In this document: positions 29,740 to 39,368 of the stretch, piece after piece
Layout: every line of letters starts with the position of its first letter
Numbering within the stretch: the stretch's first letter is position 1
From: Acanthamoeba lenticulata
Taxonomy: Eukaryota > Discosea > Longamoebia > Acanthamoebidae
DNA: 41,195 nt
NCBI GenBank assembly: GCA_002179805.1
Contig: NAVB01000580.1
Location: forward strand, 1-41,195
Reading direction: 5' to 3'
The notes under the pieces: model-generated
What the model was told of the DNA's origin: nothing
What the model saw: the letters and a program-made list of their open reading frames with translations, nothing else
Database searches by the model: none
Translations under genes and position numbers: made by a program

Positions 29740-30317
29740 CGTCGAGCCTCAAACTCTCGCCGAGAGGGTTCTCAAGGTAAAAACCTTTCTCCTCTTCTTC
29801 CCCGGCCGTATTCCTTTGTTTTCGTGAGCTTGTTGTGCCGGCGTCTCGAGCTGTATCCGTTACCTCTCCTTCTTCCCCCCCTCGAGGAGAACAAGTTAAT
29901 ATAATTAATATAATTAATACATTTCAAAAAGTCCGGTGTGCTTGAGTGGTTGGTCCTGGGCTCACGTGAGTTATGAGCCTTTTTGTGTGCTGCATCTCTG
30001 ATGATTAAATAAGCTCGACCTCCACCAGCTGAAGTGGTGCGGACTAAATGTGTACACGTTCGAGTTTGGGGGTTGAGACACCCTCTAAAATAAATACGTC
30101 GTCAATCTCCGGTGAGACGAGGCGCCTCCTGTGCTGCTGTGTGTTCGTGCCGCAGACTGCCTGGCCAGAGGCGGGCCACGCACGACGCCGGCGGTCTCGT
30201 CGTGCGTGTTGGGGAAGGGGGGCACGCGTTGCGGGAGCGCCACTTGCTGCGCTGCTGCTCGGGCAGTGGTTGACCGATCGATCGATCGATCGATGCCCAC
30301 CCCAATCAGCATCATCG
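29740..30317. other. Intergenic region with AT-rich and GATC short repeats
   Basis: The 578 bp between the disordered-protein start and the F-box gene stop hold an AT-rich tandem motif (TTAATATAA units, 29896-29919) and five tandem CGAT units (30275-30294). A short GC3-rich + strand stretch lies at about 29702-29776. I find no convincing full gene. Confidence 0.5.
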
Positions 30318-32411
30318 TCAGCAGACGATGGCCTCCTCGTCGGCGTCGGGGTCCTCCTCGGGCAAGGAGAAGTCGTGGATGCGGATGGTGCGGTCGTTGG
30401 ACCCCGAGATGACTGTCCAGATCACAACCCAGCCCGCAGGTCAGCTCAGGATCACGAGAAGAGAGAGGCGAAAGAAGGGGATTGAGCATGAGGAAGAAGC
30501 GAGGCGTACTCTTGGTGGAATCAAACTGGAGGCACCAGACGCGCGACTTGTGATAGTCGAGCGTGTTGACGCACTGGTTTTGCTGCAGGTTCCAGACCTT
30601 GATCAAGAAGTCCCCGGCCCCCGTCACCAGCTTGTTCCCCTCAAACTGGAGGCACAACACACGCCCTGTGTTGATAATAAATGTTCACGCAGGTCGTCAG
30701 CGCTCACGTGTGTCCTCTTTCTCGCTCATATGGATGCGAGATCAAATAAAGGGGGAAGGGGTTTTAATCAGATTCGCCTTGTTGGAATCAGTATTGAAGA
30801 GGGCTGCGCCTGAAATAATAATAAAATAATAAAATAATAAATAAATAAAAATAATAAGGTGGCGACCCTTTCTCATGCTAAAGACGATTTCATCATCGAC
30901 ACGAGCAGAAGACAAGAAGAAACGAAGAAAGAGGAGAGGAGAGGGAACGCACCGGTGTGGCCGGTCAACGTCTGCTCGCAGGTGAAGGACTTCATGTTCC
31001 ACACTTTCACAGTCGTGTCCCGCGACCCCGAGATAAGAATGTCGCGTTCGTGCTCGTACTGCAGCGTCCACAAGCCGTCTGGTGGCGAAAACGTGCAAGT
31101 TGAGCCAAAACCATAATAATAATAATAAATAATAATAATTATAAAATCATAATAAAAATAAAAAGGAGTACAAACCTGTGTGGCCGGTGAAGACGTGGAC
31201 GGGCTTGGCCTTCCTCAGGTCCCACAGCTTGATCGTGTGGTCCCACGACCCGCTGAACAGTCGGTCGCGAGGCGCATCGAAGTGGAGCCCGCACACCTCT
31301 TGGCTGTGACCCTCCAGCGTGTTGATGCACTGCTTCGTTCTCCGGTCCCACACCTGGTCGACATCACGATTCGAGGTCACACAGCTGCGGAGAAACAGCG
31401 GGCCCTTGTGGGAGATGATGATGAAGGTGATGATGATGAAGAACCTTGATGGTGTTGTCCTTGGAGCCTGATACGATGTACTGCTCGTTGAAGCGAAGGC
31501 AAACGACCTCGTCATGGTGGCCTTCAATCACATCCGTGCACTTTTCCGTCTCGAGGTCCCACACGCGCATGGTGTTGTCTGCCGACCCGCTTATCTGAGT
31601 GTGTTTTACAGCCCACCCACCGTGAGGCTCGAGCCGTGGCGGCCACAGCAGGCAGGCCCAACAACACCACGTACCACGTTCTTGGAGTCGATGCGAAGGG
31701 TGCCAACAAACTCTCTGTGGCCGACGAGCTTCGAGATCGTGGTGGGCTTCCCGCCCTCCCGGTATTTGTTCAAGTCCCAGACGCGGATGGTCTTGTCGTA
31801 GGAACCGGACACGATTCGCTCTTCATCAAACTGGCGGTGCCGTTTGGTTGTTCAGTTTCATTTCAAACTGGAGTTCGTTCGTGGGTCGTGTGTAAGATGT
31901 ACCTGGAGGCAGTAGACCTCCTCTTCGTGGCCGTGGAGGGCGGTAACGTTGGGCTTGCAGTGGAGCCACCGGTTTTCGACTTCCGTGCGCTGTTTGAAGC
32001 TCTCCATCCAACTCTCGCACGTTTCCCCGCTTCGCCAGTCCCTGTGCCGAGCAACAACAACAAGAAGGAAGAAAAATAGATGAGTCTTTGTTTTTAAAAA
32101 AAAGCATCGTCCTGGCGACGAAGATGGGAGAAAAAACGAAAAGGAGGGAGAAGAGAACGCAGCACAAAGGGGAGAGAAGGGCGAAGAGGGACACAGTACC
32201 GCCATTTGCAGGACGAAAGCCAGTAACGGTGGTAGAGAGCTTTCCACAGGAGATGCTCGTCATAAAGCAAGTTCCGCCAGGACACGCTGGCCGAGCTGAG
32301 GTTGAGGACGGATTTTATGTCGAGAAAGCTCCCAATAAGAATCAACACCTCGGGGGGCAAGGTCAAAAGACCACACCCTTGACCATCGTCCTTACTTGTG
32401 GAGTTTGTCAT
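30318..32411 (-). CDS. F-box/WD40 repeat protein (Cdc4/FBXW7/beta-TrCP type)
   Basis: Eight exons join in phase to 403 aa: 32411-32200, 32041-31903, 31830-31675, 31594-31445, 31353-31176, 31078-30953, 30665-30510, 30412-30318. The N-terminal F-box reads LLTLPPEVLILIGSFLDIKS... WRNLLYDEHLLWKALY. A linker is followed by seven WD40 blades with canonical ends: YDKTIRVWDL, ADNTMRVWDL, KDNTIKVWDR, WDHTIKLWDL, RDTTVKVWNM, GDFLIKVWNL and NDRTIRIHDF. GH starts such as LHGHEEEVYCLQ and LEGHSQEVCGLHF are also clear. These proteins are substrate receptors of SCF (Skp1-Cul1-F-box) ubiquitin ligases, with the propeller binding phosphodegrons. Exon boundaries fall near blade boundaries. Two introns contain long AAT-rich repeats. 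The ATG at 32411 (MTNSTSKDDG) is the first in frame. Confidence 0.9.
30813..30858. repeat. (AAT)n-like repeat in F-box gene intron
   Basis: An AT-only tract made of AATA/ATAA/AAAT units lies inside the intron between the exons ending at 30953 and starting at 30665 (minus strand). Confidence 0.8.
31112..31164. repeat. (AAT)n-like repeat in F-box gene intron
   Basis: A second AAT-rich tract in the same gene fills most of the intron between exons 31353-31176 and 31078-30953. It reaches to about 12 bp from the exon 5 donor. Confidence 0.8.
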
Positions 32412-33096
32412 GTTTTCTGTTTCGTTCGGGCTCAATTAGGAATGTTGCGCCGAGCTGCGACGTTGTTTCTTGCGAAAGAAATTGCGCGAATGTTGTGGAT
32501 GATGTTGGGACGAGTAGAAAAATCAGAGGGACTACGCCGTCAAACCGTGGAGCAAGATCTTTTGTTTTGCCTTCGTGTGTGGCCGTCACGAGACGCGCTT
32601 GTATGAACTGCTGGCCACACCGGTTTTCGTCCGTTTTCATGTACCTTTTCCTCTAATTGCCCGCCAACAGGCCTGGTACGACCAAGGCACATCGCAACAG
32701 CCCCCCGAGCCTCGTGTCTCCCCCGCAGCAAGCGTTCCAACAACGGGGAAACAACAAAGCAAACACCCGCTGGTTGGTCTTTTCGAAAGCAAGCAAACAC
32801 GTCCTCCAGAGGCCGTAGAGGGATGCTCGTTGAATGAGGGGGGAAGGCTTGTGTACAGTCGGGTCATGGCTTCGCAGCCCTCCCTTCAGCCCCGTTCGTT
32901 GTGCGGTCCATGTGTAGTTGAGGGCGAGTAACCCTTTTCTCTTTCTCCAACCCCCTTCAACCGCCTCCCTCCACTTCCACGGAGTCTTTTTCTTCTTCTA
33001 CTGTTCCTCCTCCTTTTCCTCCTCCTTCTTCTCGAGATCGCCCACTCAAGGTCGAGACAGAGCAGACGATCGGTGAGACATGTTGATGTCCTCCTC
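32412..33096. other. Intergenic region, no recognised gene
   Basis: The 685 bp between the F-box gene start and the ankyrin-FYVE stop (both minus strand) hold several short open frames without family signatures. A pyrimidine-rich tract (TC-rich, about 32981-33035 on +) would be a purine tract in the ankyrin-FYVE 3' UTR. I see no RNA gene. Confidence 0.5.
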
Positions 33097-34753
33097 TTAG
33101 TTGTTCTTGGCCTTGGTGTTGGTGTTGGTGTCCGCACAGACCACGCACACGCGAACCGGGTCCTTCATGCCCTTGTCCGGCAGGCGAATGCGGTGTGGCG
33201 TGCACTGATCACAAAATATTTGTCCGCAGTTCCGGCAGTGGTGCTGCGAGAGGAGAAGAAAGAAAGAGTCGCGGAAGTACAGCGCTCAGCTAATCCGCCA
33301 GGACGAAGGAAGAGAGGGTAGAGAGGGGGAAACGAACCTTCCTGACGATGATGGTGAACTTTTTCGAACAGTGCATGCACTCAGTGGTCGTGTTGTCGGG
33401 CTGCCAGTTGTCGTGGCTGTACTTGCTCTGTTAAGGAAGAGAGAAGAGAGAGGTCAGCGGGTCATGAACTGCTTTGGCTGCTTTGCCTAAGGAGGATTGA
33501 AGGGGGAGGAAGGTTTCCCAAACGCGTACGCGAGTGGCATTCTTGTCGGTCTTGGGGGCCTTGGCATCAGCGGCAGCGCCGGTCGGGGCGGGCTTGGCGG
33601 CAGCCTTGGTGACGGGCTCGAGGAGGGCACGGATGGCGGCATCCTTGGCAAAATCGATGGGAAGTTCGCCCTTAGTGGTGCGCACGTTGGGGTCGGCGCC
33701 GTGCTCGAGCATGAAGCGCACAGCGTCAGGGTTGCCCCATTTGACGACGGAGTGAAGAGAGGTCGTGTTGATGGTCGTGCCGGCGTTGATGTCGGCACCG
33801 GCGTCGAGGAGGATTTGCACGGTCTGCTTGAAGCTCTCGAGCGAGGCAAACGACTGGGCGTTGGAGGCGCACATGCGGAGGGGTGTGTTGTTGAACTTGT
33901 CACGGGCGTTGACGTTAGCGCCATGGTCGACGAGCAGACGCACAAGCTCGGTGAGCGACTTGCCGGCGGCCTCGTGCAGGGGCGTGAGCATGGTTTCCGA
34001 GAGAGCATCGACCGAGGCCTTGGCCTTAAGAAGCGCCTCGGCCACCTCGCGGTAGCCCTTGTCGCCGCCGCTGGCGGCATTGTGCAGAGCCGTCCAACCC
34101 TTTTGACCCTTGATCTCGAGATTAGCGCCCGAATTGATGAGCGTGACGGCGACATCAATTTTGCCACGATCAATGGCGAGCATGAGGGCCGTATTGCCAG
34201 TCGATGATTGGGCATCAATATCGGCGCCGGCCTTGATGAGCTCTTGTACGGCTTCGAGCGAACCGCAACAGGCGGCCGAGATGAGCGGTGTAAGCTTCTG
34301 CTTCTCGGACCGAATGTTGACGTCAACGCCGGCATCGAGCAGCGCGCGCACCACTTCCACGTAGTTCTTCTCGGCCGCGATGTGCAACCCACAGCAGCCG
34401 GCATGCTGCGACGAGAAGGCCGACGGGTTGGCCCCATTCTTCAGCAGCAGGCGCACCAAATCGAGATTACCCTTGCCGGCAGCTGCGAAAATCGGCGGCG
34501 AATCCCCATCGACCTTGGCTCCGCCCTTGATGAGAATCTCGGCAACGGCCGTGTGCCCCTTGAGGCAAGCCAAGTAGAGCGGCGTGCAGTCCTCAACGAC
34601 AGCCTCCAAATCCACAGGCTTGTCGCTGTTGATCAGCTGCTGCACCTTCTCGGCGTTGTTCTGCCACACAGCCTCGTGAATCTCGCTCGACCATCCCACC
34701 TGCTGCTCATCTCCCTCCTCTCCTCCCTGCTGCTGCTGCGGCGGCTGGGACAT
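33097..34753 (-). CDS. Ankyrin-repeat protein with C-terminal FYVE zinc finger
   Basis: Three exons (34753-33530, 33427-33338, 33243-33097) join in phase to 486 aa. About ten ankyrin repeats fill residues ~20-380, with clear TPLYLACLKGHTAVAEILIKGG, GLHIAAEKNYVEVVRALLDAG, TPLHEAAGKSLTELVRLLVDHG and TSLHSVVKWGNPDAVRFMLEHG-type units. A short Ala/Lys/Thr linker leads to the FYVE domain. It has the N-terminal WQPDNTTTECMHC (WxxD motif and first Cys pair), the basic RKHHCRNCGQIFCDQC, and the closing VRVCVVC. FYVE fingers bind phosphatidylinositol 3-phosphate on endosomes, so this is probably an endosomal scaffold. The domain order, ankyrin then FYVE, recalls ANKFY1-type proteins but lacks the BTB. 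It is nearly intronless across the ankyrin part. Confidence 0.88.
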
Positions 34754-35023
34754 TGCTGCTGTTGTTGATGTTTACTCCCACGGTCTGCGTTGAGTGGGGA
34801 GGAAGATTACACATAAGACGACGTGGTCAGTTCCTAATGCGTTCAACACCCACATCCAAAATCTAATCGAGCGCAGTGAATTAACAAAAATATAAACACG
34901 AGCCCAAACGCATGTGGCTCAAGGATGATGCGAACATATCACTGTCATCCAAACGAAAATGCCATGGCGGCAACATCAAGCAAGCATATAAAGAATCAAT
35001 TTTGCATCTCCTTTAGCAACCAG

Positions 35024-35359
35024 GCGAAGGCACATACCGTTCAGAAGTGCTATTTGGTGGCCGTAAACGACGCTCAACCGAATGCGCTTTCGTCGAGCTG
35101 AAACTCAACCCCTTTTCCTCCTTGCGAGCAAGAACGCTTTCGGTGTGAGACCGCGGGCACCCCCCAAAGGGAAAAAAATGCCGGCTTGGGTGACCCAATT
35201 TCCAGCGTCGACAAGAATTTCGTCGTCATCCGAGAAAGTGCCAACGAATTGTTGTTCGTGGCTCGGTGGAAGATGCTCCCTCACAAGGAGGCTCACGCGA
35301 TGAAGGAAGTGGTGGTCCACTGTTTGCGCTCTGTTTCTAGTTTATTACAACTTAAATGA
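35024..35359 (+). CDS. Possible small gene, 3' exons (function unknown)
   Basis: Two + strand stretches (35024-35144 and 35206-35359) join in phase through donor GT|GTGAGA and acceptor TTTCCAG. They read EGTYRSEVLFGGRKRRS, CAFVELKLNPFSSLRAR, VVDKNFVVIRESANELL and end SVSSLLQLK. An AATAAA at 35374 lies 15 bases after the stop. A first exon from an ATG at 34769 (MFTPTVCVEWGGRLHIRRR) would match in phase but is speculative. No family is recognised. Confidence 0.35.
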
Positions 35360-35373
35360 ATTTAACATTCAAA

Positions 35374-35379
35374 AATAAA
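35374..35379 (+). terminator. AATAAA polyadenylation signal candidate
   Basis: AATAAA in an AT-rich stretch 15 bp after the stop of the possible small + gene and about 100 bp before the lipase-like gene start. Confidence 0.4.
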
Positions 35380-35478
35380 AGCGTAAAATATGTCAAGAAC
35401 GAAGGAAAAGAGCCGCCACTTGGTGGCGATGGTCGGGGAAATACAGAACAACAAACGAAGCGAGAGACAAGGCATCTA

Positions 35479-38400
35479 ATGGAAGCGCCTGCCGCTGCAC
35501 CACGCTCGCGCAGCGCCACGGTGGCAGTTGTGGTGGCCTTGAAGCGCAACGTTCTGCCGGCCACCAGGTGCGCCCTCCCAGCCGAAACTGTTCAGCCCCT
35601 TCCCCGACAACGCCCTCTCCCTTCGTTCCTAACTCGCCTTTGGCCTTTTGAAGGGCTGCCGAGTGGGGTGAGTTCGGCGAGTGCGGCTGCATCGAGCTGC
35701 AGGCGGGCAGCACCATCCGGGTGTACGAGCTCAAGGACAAGCAGGTGGCAGGCGTAGTTGCCGAGTCGACTATTGACGGTCTGTGCGGCGTCGCAGACAG
35801 CACACGCTACTTCTTCTTGCGCCTCTCTCGCGATGCCTCTGCTCCTCCCCTTCCACCAGGCGTTCCTGGTACGTTGCGCTCCACATTGCTTCTATTTTTT
35901 GCGGGTGAGTCTGGGAGAGGACAGTTGGTGATGCTCTCATGTGTAAACTGACCACATCTGCCGTTTGTGCGGTCGAATGCACAGAGCCCGGCGTGGCGAT
36001 CGCCTTTTACTCAAAGGAGCACATGGAGCGCTTCATGATCGCTGTCAACGAACGTCGACAGGACAGCGCGGTGCGGCCCAGGCGGGCGGGAAGCGCCGAA
36101 GGGAGCGCCCCGCCAGCCGCCGAGCTCGGACCCTCCACCACCACCACCACCACCACTACTGCTGCCGCTGCCGCCGCTGCGGTCGCCGCCACCACCACCA
36201 CCACCGCCATGATGGAGCCACGCGAGACCGAGGAGTGGGAGGGTCCCGTCGCGGACTCGGACAGCTTTTTCGCCGAGACGCCGGCCACGCGCGACACTAT
36301 GATGGTCCGGCTTGAGGAACTCAAGCGGCGGAGCCGCGACCGGCGCAAGGGCCGTACCCAAGAGTTTGTCATCGAGCGCCTGCCGGGTCCGAACCTCGTC
36401 GTCTCGTCGTCGTCGGATTCTTCGGTCGCGACCAAGGCCCGCGACAAGAAGGAGGAAGTTGCCCGGTTCCTGCGCGAGAGGTGCACTCTGCTCTCGGGCG
36501 ACAAGGAGGCCCTCCAAAAGGTCATCGCCGCCGTCCAGTCCTTTGGCCTCCACACCACTGCCGACATCGGCAAGCGCATCGTCGACGACACGCTCCTGGT
36601 GCGGCGCCTTCACGTAGTGACTGACCTTGGCGTCCGCCACGCCAACGATTCTCACTCTGGGGCGGGGCGGGACTTGAACAGGAGCTCTACCCAGCGGTGC
36701 CGGTGTCGGTCATTACACTGCTCGTGGACTTTTATACAGCCACCACCTTCAGCATGGACGGCGCCCTCTACGGTATTTTTATTTTTATTCAATTATTAAA
36801 TTTAATAGAATAATGAAAATAATTATACGAGACGCGGGATTCTCACTTCGGGAGCTCTTCTGCTGTTGGCAGGCGAGGCGCGGGGCGAGGTGGCCATGTC
36901 CGAGCCGCCCAAGCTGTGGAGCCAGTGGCGCAAGATGCTCGCTGACCTGTTCTTCTTCTTTGAGTACCTGTACGAGGAGGGCGCAGGCCCGACCTCCCAG
37001 TGGCCCGCCAACAACCGACGCAAGGGCCAGGCCTACCGGCACGACATCAACGCGCGGCTGGTCAAGGAGGACTACAACCAGCGGATCGCCATCCGCGACA
37101 CTAGCAACATCATCCGCGGGGAGCTCCTCTCGGTACTCCTCCTCCCCGGCCTCCTTATCCACCATCATGATCACCACAATCACCATCATCATCTTTCATC
37201 ATCATCATCATCTCCTTCATCATCATCATCTCCAATCCTTCATCTTCAACTTCAACATCTTATCGGAGCGGGGCGTGGGGTAGACGCTGGGAATGAACAG
37301 CAACATCGGGTCGGCAGAGGACATGCTCAAGCGTCTCCGAAACACGCAGCTGACCGAATCGCAGGGCGCCTTCATGAAGAAGAACGTGTTCCAAGAGGAG
37401 ATGAAGATGCTCAAGCGGTCGTACACCGAGGGCCGCCTGTCCGTCGCCCTCATGAACGCCCTCGACGAGGGCGCCGACGAGGACAAGGAGGCCGCCGGCG
37501 CCGGCGCCTCGGGCACCGTCTACGACATCGACGACGGTGATGGCGCTCGCGTGGACCAGGTCATGCTCGAGCAGCTCCTGGCCTCGGACGACCCCCCGAA
37601 GCCGCCCGCGAGGCCTCCTCTCCTTGTCCCTCCGCTCGCCCCACGCGCCGCGCCGCCCATGTCGCCCCGCGGCATCAGCCCACCGCCGCCCTCGGTACAG
37701 ACGCCCTGCCCCGCTCGTTTGCTGGACGCGGTCGCCTCACTGCAGCCACGCACGCACGCGCGCGCACACGGATCAGCCTCGGCCCGGGGCGGCGGCGGCG
37801 CAGCTGATGACGAGCCCGAGTGTGGAGCGGGCCCAGCTGGAGCGCGTCTACTCGCAGCTCTACGAGAAGGCGCAGGTGCCCGAGGAGAAACTGCTCGCCC
37901 AGTCGCTGATCTACGTGCGGGGCGGCTCGAGCATTTTGCCGCCGCCACCCGCCCATCAGCAGCAGCAGCAGCAGCAGCAACCGCAGCAAGGCTTGGGCTC
38001 CGCGGCGCCCCACATCGAGGAGCAGCAGCCGCCGCTCCGGGACTTTGCCCGCAAGCTGGCGATCGCCACCACCGGGGCCGTGGAGTGCGTGACTCCCATC
38101 CCCCCCCCCTTCCCTCGTTCTCGGAGCATGATGCCCGCTCAGCCTAATGACATCGATCGTTCCGGCGATCGTCGACGCAGCGGGGTGCCGAGCGCCGATG
38201 GGCGGATCCGCGGGATCGCCATGCGCGAGGAGCTTCCCATGCAGGACGGCGAGCTCGTCGTCCGGTTCTTCGGGATGAAGGACGAGGACAGCTCCCTCCA
38301 CGTCGCCATGAAGGTCATCCAAGGTGCGCGCCCCGCCATCATCACCTTGAACTTCATCTTCATCATCATCATCATCATGTGGGACCTCACCCGCGGACGT

Positions 38401-39292
38401 GGGCGAACAGAAACGGTGGAGACGGGGCCGTTCATATTGAAGGGCAAGAAGAACAAGGTCAGGAGCCGCAGCCCGGCCGGGTCGGAGACGCGCAAGGTCA
38501 AGGCCCACTCTGGCTTCTACCACATCCTCCTGGTCCGGCTCCCTTCCTTTCCCACCAGAGCTCTTCCTTGTGGCCTTAACGATCTCTCTTGGCGGGAGAG
38601 AGCAGGAGATGCACAAGCAGAGCCTCATCGAGCACGGCGTTGACCTCGTGGACCACATCATGACGCGCGCTGGTGCGAACGATGGACCGCTTTCTCCCGT
38701 GTTGGCCCTTTCAGCTCACCAAACATCACACAACACACACAAACCCGCCCGTCTTGTGTGAAGGGACCAACCAAACGAAGCGGGTCGTGTTCACGGGCCA
38801 CAGCATGGGGGCGGCCATCGCGTGCATGGTGGCCTACCAGGCGGTGGTGCGGTACCCGATCCTCCGGATGCGCCTCTACCTCGTCCTCCTGGGCTCCCCC
38901 CGCTTCGCGCGCCGCGGGTTCACCAACTGGCTCAACTCGGAACTGCGCTATCGTATCCTCCAGTACGCCCACTCTCTTGATGACACGTCGGCCCCTTTGC
39001 TGGGACGCCGCTGACCTGCTCCTGTGTTGTGGTGCAGCATCACGCTGGACGGGGATCAGGTCCCCAAGTCGCCACCGGTGCCTCCCTTTGTACGCGCCCT
39101 CCCTTCTTGGTGCTGCTGGGACACACACACACGCTGACCATCGACGTTTCACGGGGACCACAGTTTGGCTGGTACACGCCAGGGGAACGACTCGAGATCA
39201 ACTCGGGCAACCTCTTCACCAGCAAGGCCGCCTCCAACTCGGTGCACTTCCAGTACTGGGAAGTGTTGCGCACGCTCTTGGCCTACGACTGA
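35479..39292 (+). CDS. Large class-3 lipase-like (alpha/beta hydrolase) protein with N-terminal PH-like region
   Basis: Fourteen exons close to 877 aa, from 35479-35567 to 39164-39292, including a probable 9-nt exon at 35860-35868. Residues ~1-95 look PH-like: CIELQAGSTIRVYELKD, then GVAIAFYSKEHMERFMIAVNERR. A Thr/Ala-rich low-complexity region follows. Helical middle segments come next (RTQEFVIERLPGP; KLWSQWRKMLADLFFFFEYLY; EDMLKRLRNTQLTESQGAF). Linkers are Pro-, Gln- and Asp-rich. The C-terminal catalytic part shows KAHSGFYHILL and the nucleophile elbow VVFTGHSMGAAIACMVA (G-H-S-M-G). RLYLVLLGSPRF and a late ITLDGDQVPKSPP then follow, as in fungal/DAGL-type lipase_3 domains. The catalytic Asp (probably near LGSPR or GDQVP) and His (late VHFQYWE region) are only tentatively placed. 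A membrane-lipid hydrolase is inferred. Confidence 0.75.
37133..37283. repeat. (CAT)n microsatellite filling a lipase-gene intron
   Basis: The intron between exons ending 37132 and starting 37284 is largely CAT/TCA triplets. A smaller TCATCA run recurs in the intron at 38324-38410 of the same gene. Confidence 0.8.
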
Positions 39293-39368
39293 GACAAGAA
39301 CCAGCCAAAGGCCACAAAGTTGTACAAAGATTTTAAAAAGATATTTCACACCTCCACCAGTCGCGACC

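Noticed and set aside
30275..30294. Five tandem CGAT units as a CRISPR-like or protein-binding array
   Set aside because: The unit is four bases with no spacers, so it is a simple microsatellite in a 3' flank.
32575..32931. 118-aa + strand frame upstream of the F-box gene
   Set aside because: No ATG at its start, no domain, and mixed low-GC3 codons; treated as intergenic.
33487..34437. 316-aa Ser/Pro/Arg-rich minus-strand frame
   Set aside because: It is a frame-shifted shadow of the ankyrin-repeat exon; the ankyrin frame has clear repeat periodicity.
35096..35101. A second possible UGA-Sec codon in the small + gene
   Set aside because: The frame holding this TGA is better explained by a different spliced frame, there is no selenoprotein-family motif around it, and no SECIS-like element was seen after 35359.
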